Shown: positions 18,588-27,228, counted from the stretch's first letter. The stretch: 64,000 bases of DNA from JAEZBP01 sp963832725 (GCA_963832725.1 CAWHVG010000003.1:1488001-1552000); one strand, 5' to 3'. A program made the numbers and translations. The notes: generated by a model from the letters alone, not told the origin.

Positions 18588-20174
18588 ATGCGGACCGGAT
18601 GGACGACAATCGCGGTAGCCCTGCTGGTGACGGCGGGGTGCACCCCTGGCACGACGCGCCCCGACGGGGGGCAGCACGGAATCGACGCGGGGGCGTCGGA
18701 CGCGGGGAACGTGGAGCACGACGCCACGACGCCCACGCCCGACTCCGGTCCGCCCGACGCGGGGACGGATGCCGGGCGCACCTGCGGGAGCGTGGGCGGC
18801 AGCTGCTGCACCGACGGCTCGCCCTGCGAGAGCGGCGCCGCCTGCAACGCCGGCACCTGCTGCGCCGCTCCGGCCGGCGCCGCGTGCACGGATCCGAGCG
18901 AGTGCTGCGGGACCGGCAACGACTGCGTGGGCGGCGCCTGCTGCGCGCTTCAGGGCAGCGACTGCCGCAGCTCCTCGGAGTGCTGCAGCGGCCTGCTCTG
19001 CTCGGGCGGCACCTGCACCATGCCGTTCACCCCGTGCGGTCACGACGGCGAGACCTGTTGCCCGATGGACGAGTGCCTCCGCGGGCTCGTGTGCGCCGGC
19101 GGCAGCTGCATCCCGTGCGGCGCCGAGGGCCAGGTCTGCTGCAAGCCGCCAAACGAGTGCGAAGGCGGCGACGTCTGCACCGACGGCCACTGCGCGGCGC
19201 CCGATCCGAGCTGCGGCGGCGACGGGCAGCCCTGCTGCACGGGTGACAGCTGCACCGGCACGCTCACCTGCACGGGCGGCACGTGCTCCGCGCCGACGAC
19301 CGAGTGCGGCTACGCCACGTGCGGCGACTGCACCATGCACTACCCCTGCGGGTTCTGCGGCGACACCGGGACTTGCGAGACCGGAAGCTCGAGCGGGCCC
19401 GACAGCGGCTCGTGCACCGACTGGAGCTGGTTCACCTCCGACTGCAGCGGCGGCACCACCGATCCCTGCGCGGACGCGGCCGACTGCGGCGCCTGCACCG
19501 GACGGGGATCCTGCGGTTGGTGTGGCGACACCGGCACCTGTCAGGGCGGCACCTCGAGCGGACCGACCAGCGGCTCGTGCACGGACTGGAGCTGGCTGAG
19601 CTCCGCGTGCACCGCGACCAACTGCGCCGCGCAGACGGACTGCGGCGGCTGCACCTCGCAGCTCGACTGCGGCTGGTGCGCGGACACCGGCGCCTGCTGG
19701 AACGGGACCTCGTCCGGGCCCAACACCGGGAGCTGCGGCGCGTGGAGCTGGACGGGGAGCTCTTGCCCGACGCCCGATCCGTGCGCGGCGTCCACGACCT
19801 GCGGCAGCTGCACGGGCGAAGCGGGCTGCGGCTGGTGCGACACGACCTCGAGCTGCGTGAGCGGTACGTCCAGCGGCCCGGACAGCGGCACCTGCTCGTC
19901 CTGGAGCTACCTTCCCTCGTCCTGCACCTGCTCGATGGTGCAGGGGAGCTGCACCACGGGCACGGACTGCTGCGGCTCGCTGTCCTGCCGCATGGGCGTG
20001 AGCTTCGGCGTGCGCTGTTGCGCCGAAGCGGGCCAGACCTGCAGCGCGGGCGGCGACTGCTGCGGCTACATGGACTGCTCGGGCGGGACCTGCACCTGCC
20101 GGGCGACCGGACGCGGCTGTCTGGACAACGGGGACTGCTGCTCGGGAACCTGCTCGAGCGGCGTCTGCGCCTGA
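18588..20174 (+). CDS. large Cys-rich lipoprotein with four PSI-like repeats
   Basis: 528 residues. The signal peptide MRTGWTTIAVALLVTAGC ends in a lipobox, followed by an Asp/Gly/Pro linker (DAGTDAG). Next comes a Cys-rich region with units such as CCTDGSPCESGAACNAGTCC, then four ~50-residue repeats of the form C..C..CT....CGWC..TG.C..GTSSGP..GSC..WSW..S.C, which have the spacing of plexin-semaphorin-integrin (PSI) domains, then another Cys-rich tail. It is most likely a surface-exposed, disulfide-rich protein anchored to the outer membrane. Ligand unknown. A GTG or ATG further upstream is possible, but the lipobox fixes the ATG at 18588. Confidence 0.8.
   Translation: MRTGWTTIAVALLVTAGCTPGTTRPDGGQHGIDAGASDAGNVEHDATTPTPDSGPPDAGTDAGRTCGSVGGSCCTDGSPCESGAACNAGTCCAAPAGAACTDPSECCGTGNDCVGGACCALQGSDCRSSSECCSGLLCSGGTCTMPFTPCGHDGETCCPMDECLRGLVCAGGSCIPCGAEGQVCCKPPNECEGGDVCTDGHCAAPDPSCGGDGQPCCTGDSCTGTLTCTGGTCSAPTTECGYATCGDCTMHYPCGFCGDTGTCETGSSSGPDSGSCTDWSWFTSDCSGGTTDPCADAADCGACTGRGSCGWCGDTGTCQGGTSSGPTSGSCTDWSWLSSACTATNCAAQTDCGGCTSQLDCGWCADTGACWNGTSSGPNTGSCGAWSWTGSSCPTPDPCAASTTCGSCTGEAGCGWCDTTSSCVSGTSSGPDSGTCSSWSYLPSSCTCSMVQGSCTTGTDCCGSLSCRMGVSFGVRCCAEAGQTCSAGGDCCGYMDCSGGTCTCRATGRGCLDNGDCCSGTCSSGVCA
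19301..19921 (+). repeat. four tandem PSI-like protein repeats (about 150-156 bp each)
   Basis: Within the lipoprotein gene, units begin near 19301, 19462, 19618 and 19774. Each encodes the conserved blocks CGWC (CGFC in the first), GTSSGP (GSSSGP in the first) and WSW or WSY. The DNA copies have diverged, which argues for an old protein repeat rather than a recent expansion. Confidence 0.75.
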
Positions 20175-20321
20175 ACGGTCGGGAGCGGCGCCGACGGCCG
20201 CGTCGCTCCTGCTCGCCCCAGATCATCGCGTCATCCGCTCGACGAGGTCATGTCTGACCCTCCGGTCACGAAACCTCCCCGACGATGGGCGCGCTGCGGT
20301 ACGCTGAACTGGGAGGCTGAG

Positions 20322-20718
20322 GTGGAGGCCATCCGTTTCGACGACACGCGCTTTCCGGTCGTGCGAGTCACGTTTCGCGGCGACGCCACGGATACGCAGT
20401 TTCGCGAGTACCTCGAAAAGATGGATGCGCTCATGCGACGCGGCGAGGAGAACGTCGTCGTCCTGGATGCGAGCGCGTCCGGCCGGACCCCGCCGGTCCA
20501 GCGGCGCATGCAGTCCGAGTGGCTGAAAGCGCGACGCCCTGAACTTCAGCGTTGGTGCCGCGGGACCGCGTTCGTGATCACCTCGCCCATCGTGCGCGGC
20601 GTGCTCACCGCCATCCTCTGGGTCTCGCCCATGCCCACGCCGTACGCCGTGGTCAGCGATTCTCGGGGAAGCGGAAGTCTGGGCGCAGCGCCAGCTCCAA
20701 GGCACGCGCTTCGACTGA
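20322..20718 (+). CDS. STAS-like (SpoIIAA-like) protein, frameshifted near its end
   Basis: About 131 residues. The body (IRFDDTRFPVVRVTFRGDAT, then NVVVLDASASGRTPP and FVITSPIVRGVLTAILWVSP) matches a family of small STAS/SpoIIAA-like proteins common in Myxococcota. The GTG at 20322 follows a GGGAGG site at 20311-20316, so I prefer it to the ATG at 20250. The open frame runs on into unrelated sequence; removing one G from the GGGG run at 20665-20668 restores SDSREAEVWAQRQLQGTRFD and a stop at 20716. Probably a cytoplasmic regulatory or scaffold protein; partner unknown. Confidence 0.7.
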
Positions 20719-20809
20719 CGTTCGGCGCGGTCCGTTCCGCGCAGAGCGGATCTCCAGCGGTCGGTGGGGGCCGCGACCGGCCGGGCCGCTGCCCGACCGG
20801 CGCGCAAGA

Positions 20810-22054
20810 TCAGACCGGGCCGCCCTCGCTCGGCGCGGCCTCGCCGTCGGTGCCGGGCGCCGTCTCGGTGGAAGGCGGCTCGGGCACGGTCGCATCCGCC
20901 GGAGCGGACTCTCCGCCCGACGTGTCGGTCGCGCCGTCGGCACCGATGGAGTCGGTCGCCTCCGCCGGACTCCCGTCGGACGGGGGCGCATCCGCCGGTC
21001 CCGCGGCGGAATCGCCGCCGGTCGAGTCGCCCGCGGTGGAATCGCTGGCGGTCGAGTCGGAGACCGGCGCATCGGCCGAGCCATCCGGGCCGGCCGCACA
21101 CGCGGGGACCGGCGGGCACGCGCAGGCGGCCTCCTGGGCTTCCGCTTCCTCCTCGGCCTGCTGCTGCTCCGTGTACATGTCGAAGCTGCCGACGAGGTTG
21201 AGCGTGACCAGCACGTCGAGCATCTGGACGGCCGGGTTCACCTGCTGCTGCCAGGCCTGGGCCTGGCCGGGCGGCTGCGAGTCGAAGCGACCCGTGAGAT
21301 CGAGCGAGATCTGGAGCCAATCCGCGATCTTCGAGCGAAGCTGATTGATCCACTGGAAGCGCCAGTGCTCCGGCCGGTCGATCGTCATCAGCGCCTCGAG
21401 CCCGGTCTGGTAGGTCAGCACCTCGTTGATGTGGTTGTCGTAGCCGATGAACAGGCGCGCCGAGTGCAGCGTGCGGTCGATCGAGGGATCGGGGTTGCCA
21501 ATGTCGAGCTTCTCGCTGAACCGGTCGTAGGTGAGGTCGTAGCCGATCTCGACCCAGAAGCGGTGGTTCTCCTCGTTGACCAGGTTCCGCCGGTAGCCGA
21601 CCTGCACGCCGAGGCGGGGCAGGAGCTGGGCGAAGGGGTCTCGGCGACCGTGGTGCGCGATGAAGAGCGAGTCGTCCCGGTCGAGGAAGAAGTCGTAGCG
21701 GAGCTGCCAGGTCAGGTTGTTCGCCGTGTCGGTCCAGTCGGCGTAGACGTGGGTGTCCATGTCGCGCTGCGACGACTTGCCGTACACCCAGCCGATCTGC
21801 GCCAGCAGCGCGTGCTGACCGAGGTGAAGCTGGAAGTTCCCGCCCACGTTGATGGCGAGGTTGCGCGCGTTGCCGTAGGCCAGCGCCGAGCCGGCCGTGA
21901 GCTCGAGCCGCACGTCGTCCTCGTCGGCGCGCGTGCCGAAGTCGTCCGAGTGCTGGGCCGCCGCCGCCGGCGCCGCCTGCGCATGAGCCGCCTCGGGCGA
22001 CATGAAAAGCACGAGCGCGAGCGCGCCCAGAAGACCCGTCACGGTCCACTTCAT
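20810..22054 (-). CDS. DUF481-type outer-membrane protein with low-complexity tail
   Basis: 414 residues. Signal peptide MKWTVTGLLGALALVLFMSP with a cut after AHA. The central ~250 residues alternate polar and hydrophobic residues in long beta strands typical of the DUF481 barrel family (GNARNLAINVGGNFQLHLGQ). After a short Cys-containing stretch (ACACPPVPAC) the last ~110 residues are Asp/Ser/Ala/Gly-rich with repeated DSTAGDST-type units, likely disordered. GGAGA ribosome site precedes the ATG. Role unknown; possibly a salt-stress-induced porin-like protein by family analogy. Confidence 0.75.
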   Translation of the reverse strand: MKWTVTGLLGALALVLFMSPEAAHAQAAPAAAAQHSDDFGTRADEDDVRLELTAGSALAYGNARNLAINVGGNFQLHLGQHALLAQIGWVYGKSSQRDMDTHVYADWTDTANNLTWQLRYDFFLDRDDSLFIAHHGRRDPFAQLLPRLGVQVGYRRNLVNEENHRFWVEIGYDLTYDRFSEKLDIGNPDPSIDRTLHSARLFIGYDNHINEVLTYQTGLEALMTIDRPEHWRFQWINQLRSKIADWLQISLDLTGRFDSQPPGQAQAWQQQVNPAVQMLDVLVTLNLVGSFDMYTEQQQAEEEAEAQEAACACPPVPACAAGPDGSADAPVSDSTASDSTAGDSTGGDSAAGPADAPPSDGSPAEATDSIGADGATDTSGGESAPADATVPEPPSTETAPGTDGEAAPSEGGPV

Positions 22055-22285
22055 CGAATCTCTCCTTCTCCGTTCCCCGGCCGCGACGCGGCCTCACCAT
22101 TCGGCGACGCCGAAAAGCGCGCGAGTGTACGCGAAACGGCGACCGGCGCTCGTCGAACCGTCTCGAACGGTTCGCCCTACGATGCGGACGTGGAGTCGGT
22201 TCGGTCGCCGAGGTGATTCGGTGAGCGTCTCGCCGCTCCGATTGCTCGGTTGGCGCCCTCGCCCCGGGTGTACTAGGGAACCCGT

Positions 22286-22819
22286 GTGGGCGACCGCGAA
22301 ACGCCTCCTCCCAAGAGGGACATCGCGCGCCACCTTCTGCTGAGGGGGAGCGTGTTCGTTTACTTGGACCCTCGGGCGCCCGACGTCCGAGTGCCCAAGT
22401 GGCTCGCCGCACAGCCGCAGCTCGTGCTGCAGGTCGGTCTGGATTTGCCCGTCCCGATCCCCGACCTGCGGGTCGACGACGCGGGCGTCTACGGCACGCT
22501 CTCGTTCAATCGAGCGCCCTTCACCTGCGTGGTCCCCTGGGAGGCCGTGTTCGCGATCGTCGGCGACGACGGCATGGGCATGGTGTGGGCCGAGTCGATG
22601 CCCGAGGAGATTGCGGCGGAGGTCGAGCACGCGGTCGAAAGGGAGCTCAGCCCGGCTGGGAAGCCGACCGCGGCGCGCCCGGACGTGGCGCTCGCCCCGG
22701 CCCGTCCCGGGCCTCAGCTGCGCGCCATCGAGGGCGGAGGCGAGTCGGACGGCGCGGAGGACGACGAGCCGCGAGGGACGGATGAGCCCAAGCGCCCCCA
22801 CCTGCGCGTCATCAAGTAG
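22286..22819 (+). CDS. sspB: SspB-like ClpXP protease specificity-enhancing factor
   Basis: 177 residues. The N-terminal domain (RDIARHLLLRGSVFVYLDPR, later GTLSFNRAPFTCVVPWEAVF) matches SspB, which binds ssrA-tagged proteins and delivers them to ClpXP. After a flexible acidic/Pro linker the protein ends in RPHLRVIK, very close to the RPxLRVVK tail by which SspB docks on ClpX. GTG start at 22286; a GTG a few codons downstream is possible. The tmRNA gene that makes the ssrA tag lies 4 kb away in this same window. Confidence 0.88.
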   Translation: MGDRETPPPKRDIARHLLLRGSVFVYLDPRAPDVRVPKWLAAQPQLVLQVGLDLPVPIPDLRVDDAGVYGTLSFNRAPFTCVVPWEAVFAIVGDDGMGMVWAESMPEEIAAEVEHAVERELSPAGKPTAARPDVALAPARPGPQLRAIEGGGESDGAEDDEPRGTDEPKRPHLRVIK

Positions 22820-23333
22820 CCGTCCCCGAACGCGGGCTCCCAAAGTTGAAATAGCTCGCTTCAGCTGCGAAACGCAGCCGAAGCGAGCACGACAAAAAAC
22901 GAACCGCCCCCCCATTGGCACGGCCCTCGCTTAGAGGTCCGTCGACGGTGGCTCAGCGTGGCGGTCCCCCCCTGCCTGCGAGCCGCCGTTTTTATTTTCC
23001 GTCGCCTCCATCACGTGTACACCCACGGCGGGTCGTCAAGACGCGCGACGCGAAATCGGCGACCCGAACCGGCGTTAGCGTCTTCCCTGCGATCGGGCGC
23101 GGCGAATGCACACCGCTCGCGGCCTTGGCAGCCCCGACGTTCACGGCGATGGTCGCGCGCATGACGGCCGTGGCCGAAGCTCAGGGTCTCGAAGCGGCCG
23201 CGACCCGCTCGGCTCGGCTCCAGGGCTTTCGATGATTCGCACCGACCCCGCAATCGAGACGGCGCCGTGAAGAGTCACGGCGACGAACGCCAACCCCGCG
23301 GATGGGGGCGACGGGAGACTCTTCGACGGCCCC
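22820..23333. other. intergenic region after sspB
   Basis: About 510 bases between convergent genes. It holds a strong hairpin at 22854-22888 and otherwise short frames without coding-like character. I see nothing else. Confidence 0.4.
22854..22888. terminator. strong hairpin after sspB
   Basis: GCTCGCTTC-A-GCTGCG pairs with CGCAGC-C-GAAGCGAGC around an AAA loop: 15 pairs with one mismatch. The plus strand is followed by an A run rather than T, so it may act as a factor-dependent or minus-strand terminator. Confidence 0.6.
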
Positions 23334-24989
23334 TCAGCGACGAGAACTGCTCGGAGGCGGCTTGAGGCCGTACTTCTCCATCTTGTAGATGAGCGCCCGA
23401 CGCGAGACCCCGAGCCGCCGCGCGGCGTGAGTCTGGTTGTGGTTCGCCTCGGCGAGCGCCTTCACGATCGCGTCCCGCTCGATCGAGTCGACGTGCTCTC
23501 GCAGGCGGTTCTCACCCGTCGCGACCGGCAAGCTGTCACTCGGCAGGTGCTCGGCCATGATCTCGCCGCCGTGGGAGAGACGCACGGCCCGCTCCATCGC
23601 ATTGCGCAGCTCGAGCACGTTGCCCGGCCACGAGTGCGATCGCAGCCGCGCCAGCGCGCCCGGGCTGAACCGAACCGGCGGCTCCGCCCCCGCCTCCGCC
23701 GCGAAGATCTCCGCCAGCGGCACGATGTCCTCGGCCCGCTCCCGCAACGCCGGCACCAGGACCTCCGTCCCCGTCAGCGCATCGAGCAGCGCCTCCGAGA
23801 ACGCGCCCCGCTCGGCCAGCGCGCGCAAGTCCAGGTGCGTCGTGGCGACCAGCCGCGTGCCCTCGAGCCCATCGAGCAGATCGAGGAGCCGCTCCTGCGG
23901 ATCCGGCGCCAGCTCGCAGACCTCGTCGAGCACCAGCGTCCCACCCCGCGCTCGCGCCACCTCGCAGCTCGCCCCCGCCGGCAGCCCGCCTCGCGGACCG
24001 AGAGCGGCCGTGATGCGGTCCGGCTCGAAGAGGCTCGCGCAGCGGAGGACCACGTAGGGCGCCTCGCGGCGGCTTGTCCGGTCGTGGAGGATCCGCGCGA
24101 ACACCCCCTTGCCGCTCGATCCCTCTCCCGTGAGCAGCACCGGGCCGTCGTCGCCGGCGACCTCCGTCAGCCGCTCCACCAGGGTGCGGGTCACGGGATC
24201 GCGAACCACCGCCGCGACCGCGCCCGAGGACGGCGCGCGCGGAGGAGGCCCCGCGACGAGCTGCCCCTCCCTCTCCCGCGCGTGACCCAGAGCCAAGCGC
24301 GCGCTTCGGATCAACCGCTCGGCCGTATCGGAGTCGTTGGGCGCCACGGCCAGCCCCGCGGCCAGCCCGCTCAGCCGCGTGCCCTCCAGCACCCGGGTCA
24401 CCACGACCGTCGCCTGCTCCCCGGACGTGTCCGGCAAGAGCAGCTCGATCTCGTCGTGGGCGTAGGTCGCCACCACGTCCCCCGCGCGGAAGAAGCTGAG
24501 CGCCGCCTCCAGCACGCGGCCGCCCTCGCCGCTGCGCGCCTGCACCATCACCAGCGACGTCGGCCGGCCCCGGCGCGCGGCGCGGGCCAGCTCCTCGGCG
24601 AGCCGCTCGCGGAACTCCGGATGCGTCAGCGCGCGCCGCCCGCTGGCGTGGGCCTGACTGGCCAAGCCGACCACCATCCGGGCGTCGCCGATGCTGAGCT
24701 CGTCGCCCGGACGCAGCGGCGAGCGCGCCTGCAAGCGCTTGCCGTTGATGTAGATCGGCGGCGCCTTCGCCGTCCGCTCGATGCTGAGCTGATCGCCGTC
24801 CCACCGGACCGTCCCCTGCGAGCGGGCCAGCCCTTCGATGCGGACCACGGCGTCCTTTTCGGGGCCGACCAGCGGTGCTTCGCCGCGGGGCAGATCCACC
24901 ACCCACGATCGGTCCTCGAAGCGCACCGCGACGAAAGCCTGCCCGCGACCGGACGAGCTCTTGTCCGCGTCCATGCCCACTACGCCCAT
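23334..24989 (-). CDS. FHA, degenerate-GGDEF, AAA+ and Fis-type HTH regulator (NtrC-like, no GAFTGA)
   Basis: 551 residues from the ATG at 24989 (another ATG at 24974). Order: FHA domain at about 30-105 (INGKRLQARSPLRPGDELSI); a GGDEF-like domain at about 118-245 whose signature is changed to YAHDEI, so cyclase activity is unlikely; an AAA+ domain at about 270-460 with a Walker A variant GEGSSGKG and Walker B GGTLVLDEV; and a Fis-type helix-turn-helix at the end (NHNQTHAARRLGVSRRALIY). The GAFTGA loop needed to contact sigma-54 is not recognisable at its usual place between FEPDRITAAL and the Walker B. It is probably a phospho-protein-responsive DNA-binding regulator, perhaps not a classical sigma-54 activator. 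Divergent from the Crp/Fnr gene. Confidence 0.82.
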   Translation of the reverse strand: MGVVGMDADKSSSGRGQAFVAVRFEDRSWVVDLPRGEAPLVGPEKDAVVRIEGLARSQGTVRWDGDQLSIERTAKAPPIYINGKRLQARSPLRPGDELSIGDARMVVGLASQAHASGRRALTHPEFRERLAEELARAARRGRPTSLVMVQARSGEGGRVLEAALSFFRAGDVVATYAHDEIELLLPDTSGEQATVVVTRVLEGTRLSGLAAGLAVAPNDSDTAERLIRSARLALGHAREREGQLVAGPPPRAPSSGAVAAVVRDPVTRTLVERLTEVAGDDGPVLLTGEGSSGKGVFARILHDRTSRREAPYVVLRCASLFEPDRITAALGPRGGLPAGASCEVARARGGTLVLDEVCELAPDPQERLLDLLDGLEGTRLVATTHLDLRALAERGAFSEALLDALTGTEVLVPALRERAEDIVPLAEIFAAEAGAEPPVRFSPGALARLRSHSWPGNVLELRNAMERAVRLSHGGEIMAEHLPSDSLPVATGENRLREHVDSIERDAIVKALAEANHNQTHAARRLGVSRRALIYKMEKYGLKPPPSSSRR

Positions 24990-25119
24990 GCGCCGGGAGT
25001 ATGCCGCACCCCTCCCCGCCGCGAAACGGGAGCGCGTTCGGTTCCCACCGGTGACCAAAATCGGGTCGGTGCCGTGCGAAAAGGCACGTCTTGGAGCACG
25101 CGTGGTATGCTCCGCCGCG

Positions 25120-25842
25120 ATGGCAATCGCCCCCCGCTCGCCCGACGAGCTCCTGCGTGACGTCCCCGTGATCCGAGACCTGCCAGCGCAGGATCTGCAC
25201 TCGCTCGCGGAGGGCGCCGAGGTGCGCAAAGCGACCAAAGGCACACCGCTCTTCAGCGAAGGTCAGCCCGCCGAGGGCTTTTTCGTCGTGCGCACCGGCG
25301 AAGTGAAGCTGACCAAGAGTGGCCGCGACGGACGCGAGCAGATCATCTACCTGGCCCGACCGGGACGTCCGGTGGTGGAGGGAATCCGCTTCGACGGGGG
25401 CCCCTACCCGGCGACCGCCGTGGCCATGCGGACCGCCAGCGCGATCCTGGTCTCGAACGAGCACCTCTCCTCACTGGGCGAGCGGCGACCGATCATCCTG
25501 CGCGCCGTCATCGATCTCATGGCCAAGCGCGAGTCCAAGACGCTCAAGCTGGTCAGCGATCTCTCGCTACGGACCGTCCCCGCGCGGCTCGCCTCGTTCC
25601 TGTGCACGTTGGTCGCCGCGCGCGAATCGCGGGGAGAGGACGCCCGCAACCTCGTCCGCGATCTGACCACCGAGACGGTGGCGGGCCGCCTCGGCACCGT
25701 CCGCGAGGAAATCTCGCGGGGCCTGGCGTTGCTCGAGCGGGAGGGCGCGCTGAAGGTCACCCCCAATCTCATCGAGGTGGTGGACACCAACCGGCTCGAG
25801 GCCATCGCGTTCGGGCGCAAGAAGGGTGGCAGCCACTCCTGA
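25120..25842 (+). CDS. Crp/Fnr-family transcriptional regulator
   Basis: 240 residues from the ATG at 25120. The N-terminal cyclic-nucleotide-binding-type barrel is visible (GTPLFSEGQPAEGFFVVRTG, then GEVKLTKSGRDGREQIIYLA), and the C-terminal winged helix reads TTETVAGRLGTVREEISRGL. There are no N-terminal cysteines for an iron-sulfur cluster, so it is not an obvious oxygen sensor of the FNR type. The last 17 bases overlap the start of the presenilin-like gene, so the two are probably co-transcribed and translationally coupled. Confidence 0.9.
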   Translation: MAIAPRSPDELLRDVPVIRDLPAQDLHSLAEGAEVRKATKGTPLFSEGQPAEGFFVVRTGEVKLTKSGRDGREQIIYLARPGRPVVEGIRFDGGPYPATAVAMRTASAILVSNEHLSSLGERRPIILRAVIDLMAKRESKTLKLVSDLSLRTVPARLASFLCTLVAARESRGEDARNLVRDLTTETVAGRLGTVREEISRGLALLEREGALKVTPNLIEVVDTNRLEAIAFGRKKGGSHS

Positions 25843-26620
25843 GCGTTCGGGCCCCTGGCTCGCCTCGCTCGTCGCCGGCGCGCTCGCGCTGACCCTCGTG
25901 GCGGCCGTGGCGCCATCTGTGCATCTCGGGCCGATCCTCGCGGTCGTTCTCGCCTTCGGCTGCGTCTCGGCGGAGACCCTGCTCAGCGCGCGGCTCACCC
26001 CGACGTTCGCGCCTCGCGCGCTCTTCGGATTGGCTCTTCCGGCCGTCGCGCTCACCGTCGTAGCGTGGGCCGGGACCGCGCTCCCGAGCGCCCTCGCCGC
26101 GGCCATCGTCACCGCTGCCTTGTTGGGCGCGGGCACCCTCGCCGGCGGCGTCGTCGGCAGCCGGATCGATCATGCCGGTCACCTCGTCGTCGTGGCCATC
26201 GTCTCCGGCGTGGTCGACACCTTCAGCGTCCTGCACCCGAGCGGCCCCACCGCACAGCTGGTGCAGAACGACACAGCGATCTCCCTCCTCGTCCTCCCCT
26301 GGCCCATCCTGGGGAGCGAGCGCATCGAGCCTCTGCTCGGCGTGGGCGACATCACCTTCGCCGCCCTCTATCTCGCCGCCGCTCGCCGGCATCGCTTGCC
26401 CGTGTCGCGCACGCTCGTCGCGCTCGCGCTCGGCCTCGCGGCGACCCTGGCGACCGTCCTGCTGACCGGGATCGGCGTCCCTGCCTTGCCCTTCCTGGGC
26501 CTCGCCGTCGTCCTCGCGCACCCCGAAGCACGGCGCATCCCGCCCACCGACCGACCGAAGGCGCTCGTCGGCATCGCCACCGTCATCCTCCTCTTCGGCG
26601 CCCTCGCGTGGCTGCGTTGA
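25826..26620 (+). CDS. presenilin-like intramembrane aspartyl protease candidate
   Basis: 264 residues, almost entirely hydrophobic, with eight or nine membrane segments, from a GTG at 25826. Three landmarks of presenilin/A22 proteases appear in order. First, VVDTFSVLHPSGPTAQLV (D131) parallels the presenilin segment-6 YDLVAVLCPKGP region, with Val replacing Tyr. Second, LGVGDITF (D175) is the GxGD motif. Third, VPALPFLG (219-222) is the PAL motif in the last core segment. Spacing between GxGD and PAL resembles that in presenilin, while the loop after D131 is short, as in archaeal homologues. Known family role: cleavage of substrates within the membrane. Overlaps the Crp/Fnr gene. Bacterial members are little studied, so activity is inference. 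Confidence 0.7.
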   Translation: MAATPERSGPWLASLVAGALALTLVAAVAPSVHLGPILAVVLAFGCVSAETLLSARLTPTFAPRALFGLALPAVALTVVAWAGTALPSALAAAIVTAALLGAGTLAGGVVGSRIDHAGHLVVVAIVSGVVDTFSVLHPSGPTAQLVQNDTAISLLVLPWPILGSERIEPLLGVGDITFAALYLAAARRHRLPVSRTLVALALGLAATLATVLLTGIGVPALPFLGLAVVLAHPEARRIPPTDRPKALVGIATVILLFGALAWLR

Positions 26621-26626
26621 AAGCGC

Positions 26627-26654
26627 TTGCATCCGGCGGCGCATGGCTTAGCTT
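26627..26654 (+). promoter_or_regulatory. candidate sigma-70-type promoter for tmRNA
   Basis: TTGCAT (26627-26632) and TAGCTT (26649-26654) are separated by 16 bases, and the start would fall about 40 bases before the mature tmRNA 5' end, leaving a leader for RNase P to remove. Plausible but not unique. Confidence 0.35.
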
Positions 26655-26703
26655 TCCAGTCGACGGCGTGGCTCTCGAGCGGCGCCCGACTGACAACCGA
26701 ATC

Positions 26704-27067
26704 GGGGGTGTAAAGGTTTCGACGGGGGCGGAGAAGCCCTGACTGCGTGTCGCCGGACCAGGTAACGGCGTCAAAAACATCCCGGAACCCACAAGTGCGA
26801 ACGACAACGCGCTCGCTCTCGCGGCCTGAACAAGACCGATAGAGAGCCGTCGATGGCTGGAGCCCGTCAGCGCTCCACCTGAGGCGTCATTGAGCTGACT
26901 GGTCCTCACGCACGCGATCCGGTGTGAGGGTGAGAAAATAGGATCGATGGCGACGAAGGCAGCCTGTCCGTGGGCGTCCTCCGGAGCGACATCAAAATAC
27001 GGACTACGCACGTAGACGGCAGGTCGCGGACTGCTTTCGGACTCGGGTTCGATTCCCGACACCTCCA
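26704..27067 (+). ncRNA. ssrA: transfer-messenger RNA
   Basis: One-piece tmRNA of about 364 nt that rescues stalled ribosomes. The 5' end GGGGGTGTAAAGGTTTCGAC and the 3' end with the T arm (CGGGTTCGATTCCCG) and ACACCTCC pair to form the acceptor stem; CCA is not encoded. The tag frame runs 26797-26829, GCG AAC GAC AAC ... GCG GCC TGA, giving ANDNALALAA, close to the usual ANDENYALAA with the same ClpX-recognised LAA end. SspB, which recognises such tags, is encoded at 22286-22819. A hairpin terminator follows. Confidence 0.97.
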
Positions 27068-27074
27068 TTCTCTT

Positions 27075-27103
27075 CGAACGCCTCGGTTCTGCCGGGGCGT
27101 TCG
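27075..27103 (+). terminator. intrinsic-type terminator of tmRNA
   Basis: CGAACGCC-T-CGG pairs with CCG-G-GGCGTTCG around a TTCTG loop, eight plus three pairs, eight bases after the tmRNA 3' end. It is followed by a T-containing but not T-pure stretch. Confidence 0.7.
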
Positions 27104-27228
27104 TCGTTCCGTCCTCCTCGAGCGCGAACGCCGCGCGCGAGCCGGCCGTCTCGATCGCGCTGCGCGCGTTCGCGAGCGACCCCCGCGCCGAGAGCGCGTC
27201 GCCGTCGAGGACCGCTGCGCCACGCTCC

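Noticed and set aside
20250..20321. ATG at 20250 as the start of the STAS-like gene
   Set aside because: The GTG at 20322 has a well placed GGGAGG site and matches where family similarity begins.
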